A stretch of DNA of 64,000 nt, taken from contig JAXMFU010000002.1 in the NCBI GenBank assembly GCA_046347625.1, positions 1,364,001 through 1,428,000 of the forward strand, given 5' to 3'. The stretch comes from CAIMUS01 sp046347625. Its GTDB lineage: Bacteria > Pseudomonadota > Gammaproteobacteria > Competibacterales > Competibacteraceae. The notes under the pieces are model-generated. The model saw only the letters and a list, made by a program, of their open reading frames with translations, searched no databases and was not told the origin of the DNA. The position numbers and the translations under genes were made by a program. Shown piece by piece: positions 44,033 to 52,760 of this stretch (position 1 is its first letter; each line of letters begins with the position of its first letter).

Positions 44033-44342
44033 GAGACGGCTCCGGCAGACGCACATACCGATCATCCGGCGCCGCCAGTACGGCCTGGGCATCCAGGACG
44101 ACATAACCGGCGGCGCTCAACCGCCGTGCTGCGTCCTGAATTGCGCGCGCGGTCTGGCCGGCGTCTATCGTCATGCCAACCGGTGGCGGTGCCAGCGCGG
44201 TCACGTCGATAATCGCGACCGGTGGCCGCCGCTCCAGTTCGGCATGCCATTTCATAAGGATACCGCGCGCCACCAGGAAACCACCGCCGGCGCCGGCCAG
44301 CAGTGCACCGCTGAACAGGAGGATTATGCTCAACCGGCGCAT
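44016..44342 (-). CDS. trbI: F-type conjugation protein TrbI
   Basis: A 108-residue inner-membrane protein with one N-terminal helix (LSIILLFSGALLAGAGGGFL) and a periplasmic part with VAIIDVTALA and AARRLSAAGYVVLDAQAVLAA. That layout is the F-type TrbI family, which modulates pilus outgrowth and retraction. It sits between traC and trhF as in SXT/R391. Its ATG lies directly beside the traC stop. Confidence 0.82.
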   Translation of the reverse strand: MRRLSIILLFSGALLAGAGGGFLVARGILMKWHAELERRPPVAIIDVTALAPPPVGMTIDAGQTARAIQDAARRLSAAGYVVLDAQAVLAAPDDRYVRLPEPSHDPAP

Positions 44343-44343
44343 G

Positions 44344-46758
44344 TCAGCCGGCCCCCTGGCGCAGCAGGGTCTGAATCGCCTGAGTCTGGGTCAGTCCCTG
44401 GGACAGCAAGGCGTTGATGGCAGCCACGTCCTCGGCCCGGGTAGAATACAGCAGCCGCTTGTAGGGATCGACGATCAGCCGACCAATGCCGAGTCCGCGC
44501 TCGGTGAGGCAGAGAATCTCGGAGTAGGCGCCCGGTTCGGTATGGACGCTCTTCAGCAGGGCATAGCCCGCCGGGGTCAGCGGCAACCGGCCCGCTTTCT
44601 CCAGGGCCGTAATGGCTTCCGGCTTCTGCCCCAGCAGGTACAGATTGGCGGAGTTTTCGGCGATAGCCCGCCCGGACGGGGAACTGTAGAGGTCTTCGAC
44701 GCCCTGGGTAATGGTCACCGCGGCGCCACCGTACTTGCGGAAGCGGCGGTAGCCAGTCTCGATGAATTTGGCGATATCGCCCTGCGTGAGCAACTCCCAG
44801 GCTTCATCGATCAGCACCAGCTTGGGCCGGTCGCGTTCGTCCTGGCGCTGGTACATGAGCTGCTGGATTTGATAGATGATCTGCAGCAGCACCACCTGTT
44901 GCAGGTGCTTGCGGCCCTTCAGTTCCTCCAGTTCCAGCACCCCGAAGGTATTGTCGAGGTGGACGGTGTTAGGGCCATTGAAGAAGCGACCGTATTCGCC
45001 GGCGCGGGTGAACGGATACAACTGCCGGCCCAGATCGCGTACCCGGCGGTCGGGTTCGGCCAGCAGTACCTGGGCGATCGCGTCCACCGTGGTCTCTTTC
45101 CCCTGCTGATCCCAGACGGCTCGCAATACCCGCTTCAGTTCAGCCGTCTGCAGATTGCTCAACGCCTCGCTGGGGGCCGCCATGGCCGTCAATAATCCGA
45201 CCAGAATATCGGCTTCCTCTTCGTAGCTGCCGACCAGGGGAAAAGGGTTGAGGCAGTGCTCGGCACTCTGAGTGAAGGCCAGGAACTCACCGCCCAGCGC
45301 GGTCGCCAGTTTCTGATAGGAGCGACCCACGTCGATCACCCAGACCCGGGCGCCCATGCCGAGGTAGCTGTCGATCCACTCGTTGGTGAGAAAACTCTTG
45401 CCTTTGCCGCTGGCGGCGGCAATGACGGCGTTATAGTTGCTGCCGGAATCGAACAGCGACAGTCCCATCACCTGGCCGTTGCGGGACAGCAGCGACAGGG
45501 CCGGGGTGCCGGTACCCTGCCAGTCGCCGAACACCGGCAGCAACGGAATGGCATGACGGGTCGCCAGGGTCCGATAACGGCGCAGGTGTTTGACCGCCTG
45601 TCGGTCCGCACCGAACGGCAGGCTGTTCAAGAACAGTGGCAGGCAGAAAAACCGGTCCGGCAGCACCTGCAGGCCACTCAGCCGGTAGAAGGTCTGCAGG
45701 TTGGAGGCGGCGGCAATGGCTTCGTCTTCGCTGTCGGAGAACAGCACAAAGCTGAGATACAACTGCACCGCGCGGTCGCCGTCGTCCAGCGCGGCCAGCA
45801 GGGTATCGAAGCCGTCCTTCTGGATGCCCAGTTTGGGGGCCCACTTGTAAAGCGGACCATAGGCCTGATGCGCGATCCACTGCCGCTGCGTTTCCAGTCG
45901 GCTGCGGGCGCTCTCGGCCGCGGGAAAGTGCAGAGTAGCGGTGATCAGCAGGTTATCGCGCACACCGCGGGTGCCGCTGGTCGGATCACCCAGATAGCGC
46001 AGCGCGGTCCCCAGGTAAACCTCCTCCGGCAGCCGCTTGACCGACAGCAGCGTCACCCGTTTGGAACCCAGCCATAATCCTTTGGTATCGATCCGCAGGT
46101 CGGTATCGTAGTCCAGCAACTGCTCACGCAGCAGCTGGCGGCAGTCGTACAGAGGCGCGGTCAGTTCCCGCCAGGCGGCGTGCTCGCCCCAGTTCAACAG
46201 CGAACTCAGTCCACGGAGATAACCCTCCGGCTCCAGGGCGATCGGCCCGAAACCGGCGGTGCGCAGGCACTGCTCGGCGCTGTGCCGCAGTTCGCTGGCC
46301 TGGGCATACTCCCGCGCCGACGGTTCAGCGGCCGCCAGTGGCAGCTTGGCGGTGATCAGCAGTTGCAGCTGGCGTGCCCGCAGGCCACTGTGCGGCTCCA
46401 GCGGCGTGCGGGTGCCGGCCCGCAGGAACTCAACCCGCGCACTGACATGTGCCTGCAGGGTCGGATCCCGCAGGCCGAAGCGCTGATTCTGATAAGCCGC
46501 CAGGAAAGTCTCGATATCAGGCGACGCCCACAGCGAAAACTGTAACAGCGTCTGGGCCGGCCAGGGTAGGTTAAGCAGGACGTTCAACCCTTCCGCCACG
46601 CCCTGGGCCGCCGTCGCCGGGAGACACTCAAAGCCGAACCCCAGACTGCCATCGTCCAGCAGAAACCGTTTCCCGTCCGGGTCGAACGCCAGGACGGGAA
46701 ACAGGTCGCTGACGGGATCCTGGCGCGCCGGGCTGAGGGACAGCGCGGCGCCGGCCAT
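44344..46758 (-). CDS. traC: TraC/VirB4-family pilus assembly ATPase
   Basis: An 804-residue ATPase. The N-terminal half matches the TraC family (LNVLLNLPWPAQTLLQFSLWAS, about residues 40-60). The motor domain has the P-loop AASGKGKSFLTN near residue 447, the Walker B KLVLIDEAWELL and the later VTITQGVEDLYSS. It powers assembly of the F-type pilus from the cytoplasm. It starts at ATG 46758, overlapping the pilin stop. dsbC, which stands between traA and traC in SXT, is absent here. Confidence 0.93.
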   Translation of the reverse strand: MAGAALSLSPARQDPVSDLFPVLAFDPDGKRFLLDDGSLGFGFECLPATAAQGVAEGLNVLLNLPWPAQTLLQFSLWASPDIETFLAAYQNQRFGLRDPTLQAHVSARVEFLRAGTRTPLEPHSGLRARQLQLLITAKLPLAAAEPSAREYAQASELRHSAEQCLRTAGFGPIALEPEGYLRGLSSLLNWGEHAAWRELTAPLYDCRQLLREQLLDYDTDLRIDTKGLWLGSKRVTLLSVKRLPEEVYLGTALRYLGDPTSGTRGVRDNLLITATLHFPAAESARSRLETQRQWIAHQAYGPLYKWAPKLGIQKDGFDTLLAALDDGDRAVQLYLSFVLFSDSEDEAIAAASNLQTFYRLSGLQVLPDRFFCLPLFLNSLPFGADRQAVKHLRRYRTLATRHAIPLLPVFGDWQGTGTPALSLLSRNGQVMGLSLFDSGSNYNAVIAAASGKGKSFLTNEWIDSYLGMGARVWVIDVGRSYQKLATALGGEFLAFTQSAEHCLNPFPLVGSYEEEADILVGLLTAMAAPSEALSNLQTAELKRVLRAVWDQQGKETTVDAIAQVLLAEPDRRVRDLGRQLYPFTRAGEYGRFFNGPNTVHLDNTFGVLELEELKGRKHLQQVVLLQIIYQIQQLMYQRQDERDRPKLVLIDEAWELLTQGDIAKFIETGYRRFRKYGGAAVTITQGVEDLYSSPSGRAIAENSANLYLLGQKPEAITALEKAGRLPLTPAGYALLKSVHTEPGAYSEILCLTERGLGIGRLIVDPYKRLLYSTRAEDVAAINALLSQGLTQTQAIQTLLRQGAG

Positions 46759-47162
46759 TACAGCAGCAGCCGGGTGGTGGCCTCCGCCAGCGGTGGCAAC
46801 TGGAGAGTGGCCTCTGCCAGTGGCAGCGTGGCGGTCACCACCCCTTCCACCAGATTGTTGGCATAGTATACGCCGAGACCGATGCCGAGACCGACGACAA
46901 AGCCGGCGATGCTCTGCGCCACCACAGCGGAGACAGCGGCCACGACGAAGCCGAGAAACATCACGATCCGGCCCGGGGTGCCCTGCGCCCAGCCCACCAG
47001 CTTGGTGTAGATATCGTTGAACTCAGCGCCACCGACGCCGGCAGAGGCGGTATCGACGAAGGCGACGCTGAGCGCCAGCAGAAGGAAGAGGAAAGCCAGG
47101 GTACGGGGATCGACACGGTGAATAACCATCGGGTTCGGTATCGGGTCCGGTAAAAATGGCAT
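46758..47162 (-). CDS. traA: F-type pilin TraA
   Basis: A 134-residue prepilin with a signal peptide (ending TASAG) and a mature part of about 95 residues. GGAEFNDIYTKLVGWAQGTPG followed by two hydrophobic segments with a GXXXG-like glycine run (VVGLGIGLGVYYANN) matches SXT/R391-type TraA pilins. ATG 47162 is preferred: GAGGAG at 47172-47177 is 9 bases away, whereas the ATG at 47171 touches it. The product is processed by the TrhF peptidase and assembled by TraC. Confidence 0.8.
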   Translation of the reverse strand: MPFLPDPIPNPMVIHRVDPRTLAFLFLLLALSVAFVDTASAGVGGAEFNDIYTKLVGWAQGTPGRIVMFLGFVVAAVSAVVAQSIAGFVVGLGIGLGVYYANNLVEGVVTATLPLAEATLQLPPLAEATTRLLL

Positions 47163-47224
47163 ACGACTCATCTCCTCAGGTTGATGCTGAATAAAATGAC
47201 GGGGGACTCCGTAAAGGGAGGATG

Positions 47225-47863
47225 TTAAGGACGCGGTTGAGTGGTGGTTCGGGATAGGTTACCTCCTTTGTCCGGGTTTAACCGGTCGATCAGGGATCGG
47301 GACGGGGTTGTAGCGGGTGCGGTGGCGACCGTGGACTCCCGCCGTTCCACCTGGAGCGGCTGCAAAGCCGTGGTTTCGGTCAGCGCCGGCAGGCCGATCT
47401 GCCAGCGGCGGGGTTCGATGTCGGTGAACACCGCGCCGGGAGCATGCAGATTGCCAGCGGCATCCTCCCAGGGAGCGATCCAGATCCGCATCACCTGCGC
47501 CGGTGTCCGCAGCGGCAGCGGTTCACCCGTTCGCGGAACCGACGCCGGCAGGATTTGGGCCGGCACCGTCACGGTGGCAGCCACGGCCGGTGTGTGCTCG
47601 GTGGTAACCGGCATTGGATCGCCGTCCCCCGGCCACCGGCCCACCGAAGTGGCTGCCGGAGGCTCCTGTTTCTGAGAGGCAGCACGCTTGCCATCGTCGT
47701 TGCTCAGACGGTCGGTGGTCTGGGTGGCCTGATAAACCTGTCGGGCCGACAGACAATGGACGCCGTACTGATCCCGTGGACAACTGAACTCGTCCTCGCC
47801 CACGGGCAACAGACTGCACCCGACTGTTATCGGAGCCACGATGATGAGGTAGATGGCACGCAT
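47225..47863 (-). CDS. traV: F-type conjugation lipoprotein TraV
   Basis: A 212-residue outer-membrane lipoprotein. The signal ends in the lipobox TVGC. A Cys pair (FSCPRDQYGVHCLSARQVY) follows. A disordered middle leads to the conserved PAQVMRIWIAPWEDAAGNLH and PGAVFTDIEPRRWQIG segment. It anchors the secretin-like TraK and the TraB scaffold in the outer membrane. AGGAG lies at good spacing upstream of ATG 47863. It is separated from traB by a gap with a long hairpin. Confidence 0.88.
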   Translation of the reverse strand: MRAIYLIIVAPITVGCSLLPVGEDEFSCPRDQYGVHCLSARQVYQATQTTDRLSNDDGKRAASQKQEPPAATSVGRWPGDGDPMPVTTEHTPAVAATVTVPAQILPASVPRTGEPLPLRTPAQVMRIWIAPWEDAAGNLHAPGAVFTDIEPRRWQIGLPALTETTALQPLQVERRESTVATAPATTPSRSLIDRLNPDKGGNLSRTTTQPRP

Positions 47864-47943
47864 GAATGCTCTCCTGAAGAGTGGTGGCTAAACCATATCT
47901 ACTTTGAAACTCATAGTTTTTTCTCAACCGCTTAGAAATAACC

Positions 47944-48025
47944 TGTGGGAGCGGCGCCCTCGCCGCGATCAACCCATTGGTGCCCCGGTGCAGCCAATAA
48001 TCGCGGCGAGGGCGCCGCTCCCACA
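47944..48025. repeat. Perfect 26-bp inverted repeat inside the tra operon
   Basis: Bases 47944-47969 (TGTGGGAGCGGCGCCCTCGC...) pair perfectly with 48000-48025 over 26 bp, around a 30-base loop. This GC-rich palindrome is a dispersed repeat type of gammaproteobacterial chromosomes. It lies in the 284-base gap between traB and traV and could weaken transcription of the downstream operon. The rest of the gap holds no gene. Confidence 0.85.
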
Positions 48026-48147
48026 GCACAAGGACCGGTTGCTTCCCACAAACTCCAGGTCTCAAAATCGATGCGGGATAACATAACAACGCTGGCGGGA
48101 TGGCATGGCGCTGAAAGAACCTTGCAAGAATGATTCATTAGCGCGAT

Positions 48148-49536
48148 TCAACGGCGGGACGGTAATTGCAGTTCCCGCCCATGGATGACGACGAAGTCGA
48201 TCGGGCGGCCGGCGCTGATCTCGATCACCGGAAACATGCCTTCCGCCATATCGATGTAGAACTGCGCCAGTCGGTCGAGTGCGTTGCCCACGCCCGCCAA
48301 GGCCGCCGAACCGAGGGCGTCCACCGACAGATGGCTCTGATAGGGGGTCTTATTCCGATCGGTCGTGGAAAGGGTGGCTACCGGCTGCTTCTGGAAAAGG
48401 CCGGCGAACGCTTCCAGGAAACCGGCCTGCAGGGCCCGGGCCAGCACCTGACCCTGCTTGCTGACCACCCGCCCGCCGACACCGGCCTTGCCATCCTCGC
48501 CGACGGCATAAGCATCGATGGGGGCCTCAATGACACCGCCATCGCGGCGCACGCAGCTTAAGGTCTCGGCGCGGAGATAGGCGCGTTCCGCGCTGAGGTC
48601 GCCATGACCGGCGGCGATCAGAAAGCATTCGCGAATATCGACGGTGAAGAAATTAGGTCCCAGTGCTTCGTGCTTGACCCGCAGCAGCACCGGGAGTGGG
48701 TCGCTGCGGGCACCCTGGCCGGTGGGGGCATCCAGGCCGGTGAGCAGGGTACCGCTGATAATGCTGGTTGGCAGAAACACGCCTTTGGCCGCCTCGTGGC
48801 GTGGGCCGCCCGACAGCGGGCGCGGGCGTGCCACCGCAACGTTCTCGCCTGCAGGCGTCGCCATGGTGGTTGGCATTTCCTCCTGCACCACGCGGATTTT
48901 GGGCACCGTGGCGGCCACCGGCAGCGTTGGCGTGGGACCGGCCAGATTGCCGGGAGTAGGCAGGTTACTCTGGCCGGGAAAGCCGGGTGGCGTGAACAAC
49001 GTGTTCGGCGCGGATGGCGGCCGGTTGGCTGGAGGGAGTGCTTTGCCGACCGGCGGCGCCGGTGGCGATAATGGCGGCGCCGGTGGTGTTGCCGGTGGAT
49101 TGGTCGGCGGCGGTACATCTGGTTTGGGAGGTGGTGACACGTCGGGTTTTGGCGTGGGGTGTTCCAGACGCCGTACCACTTCACGCAGTTCCCGCAGTTC
49201 ATTCACCGCGCCCTGGAGGTCGCTCTGCTGTCGCCGCAGGTTCTCCTGCAGCGAGGTCGGTTGGCCGGACTGCATCTGATCGAGGTCCTTGCGGGTGGTT
49301 TCCAGCTGTGATCGCAGCGTCTTCAGTTCGGCCACCAGGCCGTCGAAACCCAGGGTGCGGGGATCCTTGTCGGTGAGAATCTGCTTGATGGTCTCGTCCC
49401 GTCCACTGCGCTGGGGCGGGTGGTTCTGACTGAGAAAGGGGTAAACGCCAGCGATCAACCCCGCTGTCACCCCGCCGATCAGCAGCCACCGCTGCCAGCG
49501 GGGGTCCAGCCTGTGCCACCAGGCTGCCAGGCGCAT
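48148..49536 (-). CDS. traB: F-type conjugation protein TraB (VirB10-like)
   Basis: A 462-residue scaffold. One N-terminal membrane helix (about residues 18-35) is followed by a coiled coil (AELKTLRSQLETTRKDL, QSDLQGAVNELRELREVVRRL) and a Pro-rich periplasmic linker (residues 128-200). The C-terminal VirB10-like domain has FLPTSIISGTLLTGLDAPTG, ECFLIAAGHGDLSAERAYLR and VIHGRELQL. It spans the envelope between TraV/TraK and the inner-membrane motor. Its gene abuts traK with no gap. Confidence 0.93.
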   Translation of the reverse strand: MRLAAWWHRLDPRWQRWLLIGGVTAGLIAGVYPFLSQNHPPQRSGRDETIKQILTDKDPRTLGFDGLVAELKTLRSQLETTRKDLDQMQSGQPTSLQENLRRQQSDLQGAVNELRELREVVRRLEHPTPKPDVSPPPKPDVPPPTNPPATPPAPPLSPPAPPVGKALPPANRPPSAPNTLFTPPGFPGQSNLPTPGNLAGPTPTLPVAATVPKIRVVQEEMPTTMATPAGENVAVARPRPLSGGPRHEAAKGVFLPTSIISGTLLTGLDAPTGQGARSDPLPVLLRVKHEALGPNFFTVDIRECFLIAAGHGDLSAERAYLRAETLSCVRRDGGVIEAPIDAYAVGEDGKAGVGGRVVSKQGQVLARALQAGFLEAFAGLFQKQPVATLSTTDRNKTPYQSHLSVDALGSAALAGVGNALDRLAQFYIDMAEGMFPVIEISAGRPIDFVVIHGRELQLPSRR

Positions 49537-50385
49537 TCAGCGTCCTCCCAGCAGGGACGGACGCGGCGCCGCTGTCGCGGCGGGATCGGGGCGGCGGGTG
49601 ACGAGATACAGTTCTGTTGCCTGGCCGGCCTCCAGCACGACCTGTGGCCAGGCCGCCACCGCCGCCACGGTGGGACCGGCACAGGCGGTCTCGGTCAGCG
49701 TGAGCGATCCAGACGACACATTGCGCGCCAGCGCTACGGTAATCACGAGGTGCTGACTTTCCAGTACCTGGGCGGGCGTCACCTCGAGGCCCGGCAGGGC
49801 GCACAGTGGCGGCGGATCACTGCGCTGGAAAGCGCGCAGGTTATAACCCGGCGGTGTCTGTTGCAGCGCCAGCGCCCGCAGCGCCTGGGTGAGGGTTTCG
49901 ATATAGGGCTGGGGTTCCTCTCCAGTGGTGGTAACATCTTTTCCTTCCCCGGCCGTTCGCAACAGTTCGGCGCCGCCGTCCAGCTGCAGGGTCAGTTCCC
50001 GCGGCGGCAGGCTGCACGGCACCAGTGTCAGTGAAATCGCCACCGCCTCACTGTTCTCCGGCGTGATGAACAGGGAGACCGGGGCATCGGTGTTACTGGC
50101 GACATAGATCACCCGACCCTTGATCTGCACGCTGGCCGCCTCGTTGACCGTGGTGGCGCGGGGCTTGTCGAAGGGCGTGATCAGGCGGTTGAGATGGCCG
50201 CGGGCGATGGCCAGCACCTCGTTGACGCCGGAACGCACCGTCAGCCGGGAGGGGGTGGGCGCGCTGCACACGCTGTCACGGGTCAGTACCGGTGCAGTGG
50301 ACGACCGGGTGTCGGCCTGACAGGGTAGAGACAGGACAGTGGCAGCAGCAGCAACACCCAGCGCCACAACAGCCAGCGATTTCAT
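49537..50385 (-). CDS. traK: F-type conjugation protein TraK (secretin-like)
   Basis: A 282-residue exported protein with a signal peptide (MKSLAVVALGVAAAATVLSLPCQA). An N-terminal secretin-like domain (LNRLITPFDKPRATTVNEA, GRVIYVASNTDAPVSLFITP) is followed by a beta-rich C-terminal domain. It forms the outer-membrane-side ring with TraV, homologous to VirB9. Its start overlaps the traE stop (ATGA). Confidence 0.88.
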   Translation of the reverse strand: MKSLAVVALGVAAAATVLSLPCQADTRSSTAPVLTRDSVCSAPTPSRLTVRSGVNEVLAIARGHLNRLITPFDKPRATTVNEAASVQIKGRVIYVASNTDAPVSLFITPENSEAVAISLTLVPCSLPPRELTLQLDGGAELLRTAGEGKDVTTTGEEPQPYIETLTQALRALALQQTPPGYNLRAFQRSDPPPLCALPGLEVTPAQVLESQHLVITVALARNVSSGSLTLTETACAGPTVAAVAAWPQVVLEAGQATELYLVTRRPDPAATAAPRPSLLGGR

Positions 50386-50963
50386 GATCTGGACTCCGAC
50401 TCCGGGCGGGGCGGTCCGGCATTGACGCTGATCCGCATTAACCGGGGGCGATAGTCCTCCACCGCAATCTGCAGCTCGTAGGTGCGCTCGCTGCGCTGCG
50501 GCGTACTGCCGACGCCGCTGGTAATCAGCACGCCGGTCACATAGACGGTATCGCTGGCCACGTCGTAGCGGCTGTGCCGCGGCTCGAAGCGGGTGGTGAG
50601 CTGTTCCCGGGTGAACGCCGCCAGTTGCTCGGCGATGGCGTCCCGTACCGGCTGGTAGATGGCCGGGGCCAGCAGCGGCTCCAGCGCCGGCAGGATCAGG
50701 TCGGCCGTGCCCGGTGTGACGTTGCCGAGCAGTTGGGCGAAGAACAGGCCCCAGGTCATCTTATAGCCGGCATCGGCCTGTCGGCGGGTGACCTGGACCG
50801 GCTCGTTCAGCGTGGGCGGCGTCAACACCACCGCCACCTCCCGCCGGCTGGCCGTCACCCAGGCCAGCAGATTGGTGATCACCAGTACCAGGACCAACAG
50901 CCGATGCCAGCGATTCTCGGCCTGGACCCCGCGCCAGGTCTGCAGGAACGCCGTCAGGTTCAT
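50382..50963 (-). CDS. traE: F-type conjugation protein TraE (VirB8-like)
   Basis: A 193-residue inner-membrane protein with one helix (LLVLVLVITNLLAWV) and a periplasmic VirB8-like domain (LTPPTLNEPVQVTRRQADA, GYKMTWGLFFAQLLGNVTPG, DTVYVTGVLITSGVG). ATG 50963 is chosen because it overlaps the traL stop (ATGA) and gives the family N-terminus. An open frame extends further to 51116 but lies over traL. Confidence 0.88.
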   Translation of the reverse strand: MNLTAFLQTWRGVQAENRWHRLLVLVLVITNLLAWVTASRREVAVVLTPPTLNEPVQVTRRQADAGYKMTWGLFFAQLLGNVTPGTADLILPALEPLLAPAIYQPVRDAIAEQLAAFTREQLTTRFEPRHSRYDVASDTVYVTGVLITSGVGSTPQRSERTYELQIAVEDYRPRLMRISVNAGPPRPESESRS

Positions 50964-51241
50964 GGCAGGAAGCGCCGGCGGAAGGGATTGACCAGGCTGT
51001 AACCGGCCAGCGGCGTCAGCCCGCTCCAGTAGGCGGCATGGTAGAGATAGCCGTCGGGCCAGCTGTCGCGGAAGCGGCGGAACAGTTTGATGACCAGCAG
51101 ACTCAGCAGGGCGCACAGCGCCAGCCGCTGAGTCAGGACGCCGACGATCAGCATGCCCAGAAACGGCAGCAGTTCATCGGCGCTCCACAGCAGAATCTGC
51201 GGGGGATCATCGATCCCGCGGGGCAGGCGGACAGGTTCCAT
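50960..51241 (-). CDS. traL: F-type conjugation protein TraL
   Basis: A 93-residue inner-membrane protein: RLPRGIDDPPQILLWSADEL, two hydrophobic segments and YWSGLTPLAGYSLVNPFRRRF, all typical of TraL (VirB3-like). It is the first gene of the transfer operon that runs to traN and the DUF4400 gene. ATG 51241 is chosen; a longer frame begins at 51298 with residues unlike the family. Confidence 0.87.
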   Translation of the reverse strand: MEPVRLPRGIDDPPQILLWSADELLPFLGMLIVGVLTQRLALCALLSLLVIKLFRRFRDSWPDGYLYHAAYWSGLTPLAGYSLVNPFRRRFLP

Positions 51242-51587
51242 GACGGGGTTCTCGCAGCGGTCGATACCACCAGTATGCCCCGTCGGTACTGGCCCCATGA
51301 CGCCAAAAGAACGCGGCTGGAAGGTCTTTTTCGGCGACTCTTACCGGAAGCGGCGGACCCGACCGATCCGGTCAGTATTATTACAGTCCGCTATGATAGT
51401 CGGGATGAAGGGCGGTAAGAGCCGCCGTATTTTCGGCCTGACTCCGCCCTTGTGGGCAGATCGCTCTGCCACAACCATCTGAGGAACGTAATGAGCAGCG
51501 TTAGCATTGGCTATCCATTACCCCAATACATCTTTAAAATTCAAGCTATTGTAAAATGAGCGAAACCAAAGTTGGGAGACTCAGTTG
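51242..51587. other. Divergent promoter region, tra operon / conflict operon
   Basis: This 346-base gap separates traL (minus) from the hydrolase gene (plus), so it must contain both promoters and perhaps oriT or regulator sites. Bases 51405-51430 hold an imperfect hairpin GGGCGGTAAGAGCCGCC. I see no consensus promoter I would defend, and no gene. Confidence 0.4.
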
Positions 51588-52760
51588 ATGAATCCTATCT
51601 CGTGCGGCAGCATTATTTTCGTCCATGGAACTGGAGTTCGCCTGAAAGATTACCGACCTGGCTTCGATAATGCCAGGAAGGTTGCCACGATGGCCGGCAT
51701 TGCCGGAGAATGGATTGAATGCGCCTGGGGAGACGCGCTGGGGGTCGAATTCACGGGCAAGTCACTGCCAGATTCGCCGTCTCCGGAACACATGGAAGAA
51801 GAAGGGGGAGACTTCGCTCGTTGGAACTGTCTTTATGCCGATCCTCTCTTCGAGCTTAGCTTGCTCACTATCCGCGACTCGAACGCAGTCAAGCTTCCAC
51901 CGATGCCTGGCCGGAAGCCCGAGTGGGAGATTCTCTGGGACAGCATCGTGGCCTATCAACCGACGTTAGAATTCCGGTTGCTACTGGAAAGAGGGGCACT
52001 GGGCGATTATTGGGCAGAGGCATGGTCACAAATCGTCCGGCTCTCGCCGATTCCACGCCAGGCGTTTGAGGCATCGGCCCATGAACTCGCCGAGGCAAGC
52101 CATGCCTTGGCGCGTGCCCTGGTGGCCCAACTCTACGTCAACGCCGTCCATGCCGGGGTTCCCGGTCCTAGCCGGATGTTGCGCGAAAAGCTCCTCGATC
52201 GCCTGGTTGTCGATTGGAACCAGAAAGTCTATGGGCTTGGGGCTTTTTTCGTGGGTATCCTGCAACGCGCCGCCACTCGCGTGTTGCGATCCCACCGGCA
52301 AAGCTTCAGCCAGGTGGCCGCCCTGCTCATTGGCGACATCCTGCTATATCAATCGCGAGGAGAGGAAGTGCGTCGGTTCATCCGCGAAAAGATAGAACAG
52401 GCAAAACCGCCGGTGACACTCGTCGCCCATAGCCTGGGAGGCATTGCTTGCGTCGATCTGCTCGCCCTCTGTAATCCGCCGAAAGTGGACTACCTCGTGA
52501 CCGCCGGATCGCAGTCGCCGCTGCTCTACGAACTCGGCGCCCTGTTTTCATTGAAGCCGCCGGCGCCCTTGCCTGAAAATTTCCCGCCGTGGCTCAACTT
52601 CTACGACCGCAACGATTTCCTGAGCTATGTCGCGGGTCGGCTTTGGCCCAAGGTCAGCGATATTGAGATCGAATCCGGCCAGCCGTTTCCAGACGCTCAC
52701 AGCGCCTATTTTGGGAATGAAGAGGTCTGGCGTGCGATTAACCAATTCATCGGCCCATGA
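51588..52760 (+). CDS. Alpha/beta-hydrolase (lipase/esterase-like), conflict operon gene 1
   Basis: A 390-residue alpha/beta-hydrolase. IIFVHGTGVR forms the oxyanion-side loop. The nucleophile elbow is AHSLGG (Ser near residue 282), and the likely Asp and His are in FYDRNDFLSY and FPDAHSAYF near the C-terminus. A large helical insertion (about 110-260) separates the halves. There is no signal peptide, so it probably acts inside the cell, on a lipid or ester. ATG 51588 with GGGAG upstream is preferred to TTG 51585. Its stop overlaps the next gene's ATG (ATGA at 52757), which ties it to the caspase/MoxR/FGE genes. A role as effector, or as a regulator of the system, is inferred. Confidence 0.75.
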   Translation: MNPISCGSIIFVHGTGVRLKDYRPGFDNARKVATMAGIAGEWIECAWGDALGVEFTGKSLPDSPSPEHMEEEGGDFARWNCLYADPLFELSLLTIRDSNAVKLPPMPGRKPEWEILWDSIVAYQPTLEFRLLLERGALGDYWAEAWSQIVRLSPIPRQAFEASAHELAEASHALARALVAQLYVNAVHAGVPGPSRMLREKLLDRLVVDWNQKVYGLGAFFVGILQRAATRVLRSHRQSFSQVAALLIGDILLYQSRGEEVRRFIREKIEQAKPPVTLVAHSLGGIACVDLLALCNPPKVDYLVTAGSQSPLLYELGALFSLKPPAPLPENFPPWLNFYDRNDFLSYVAGRLWPKVSDIEIESGQPFPDAHSAYFGNEEVWRAINQFIGP

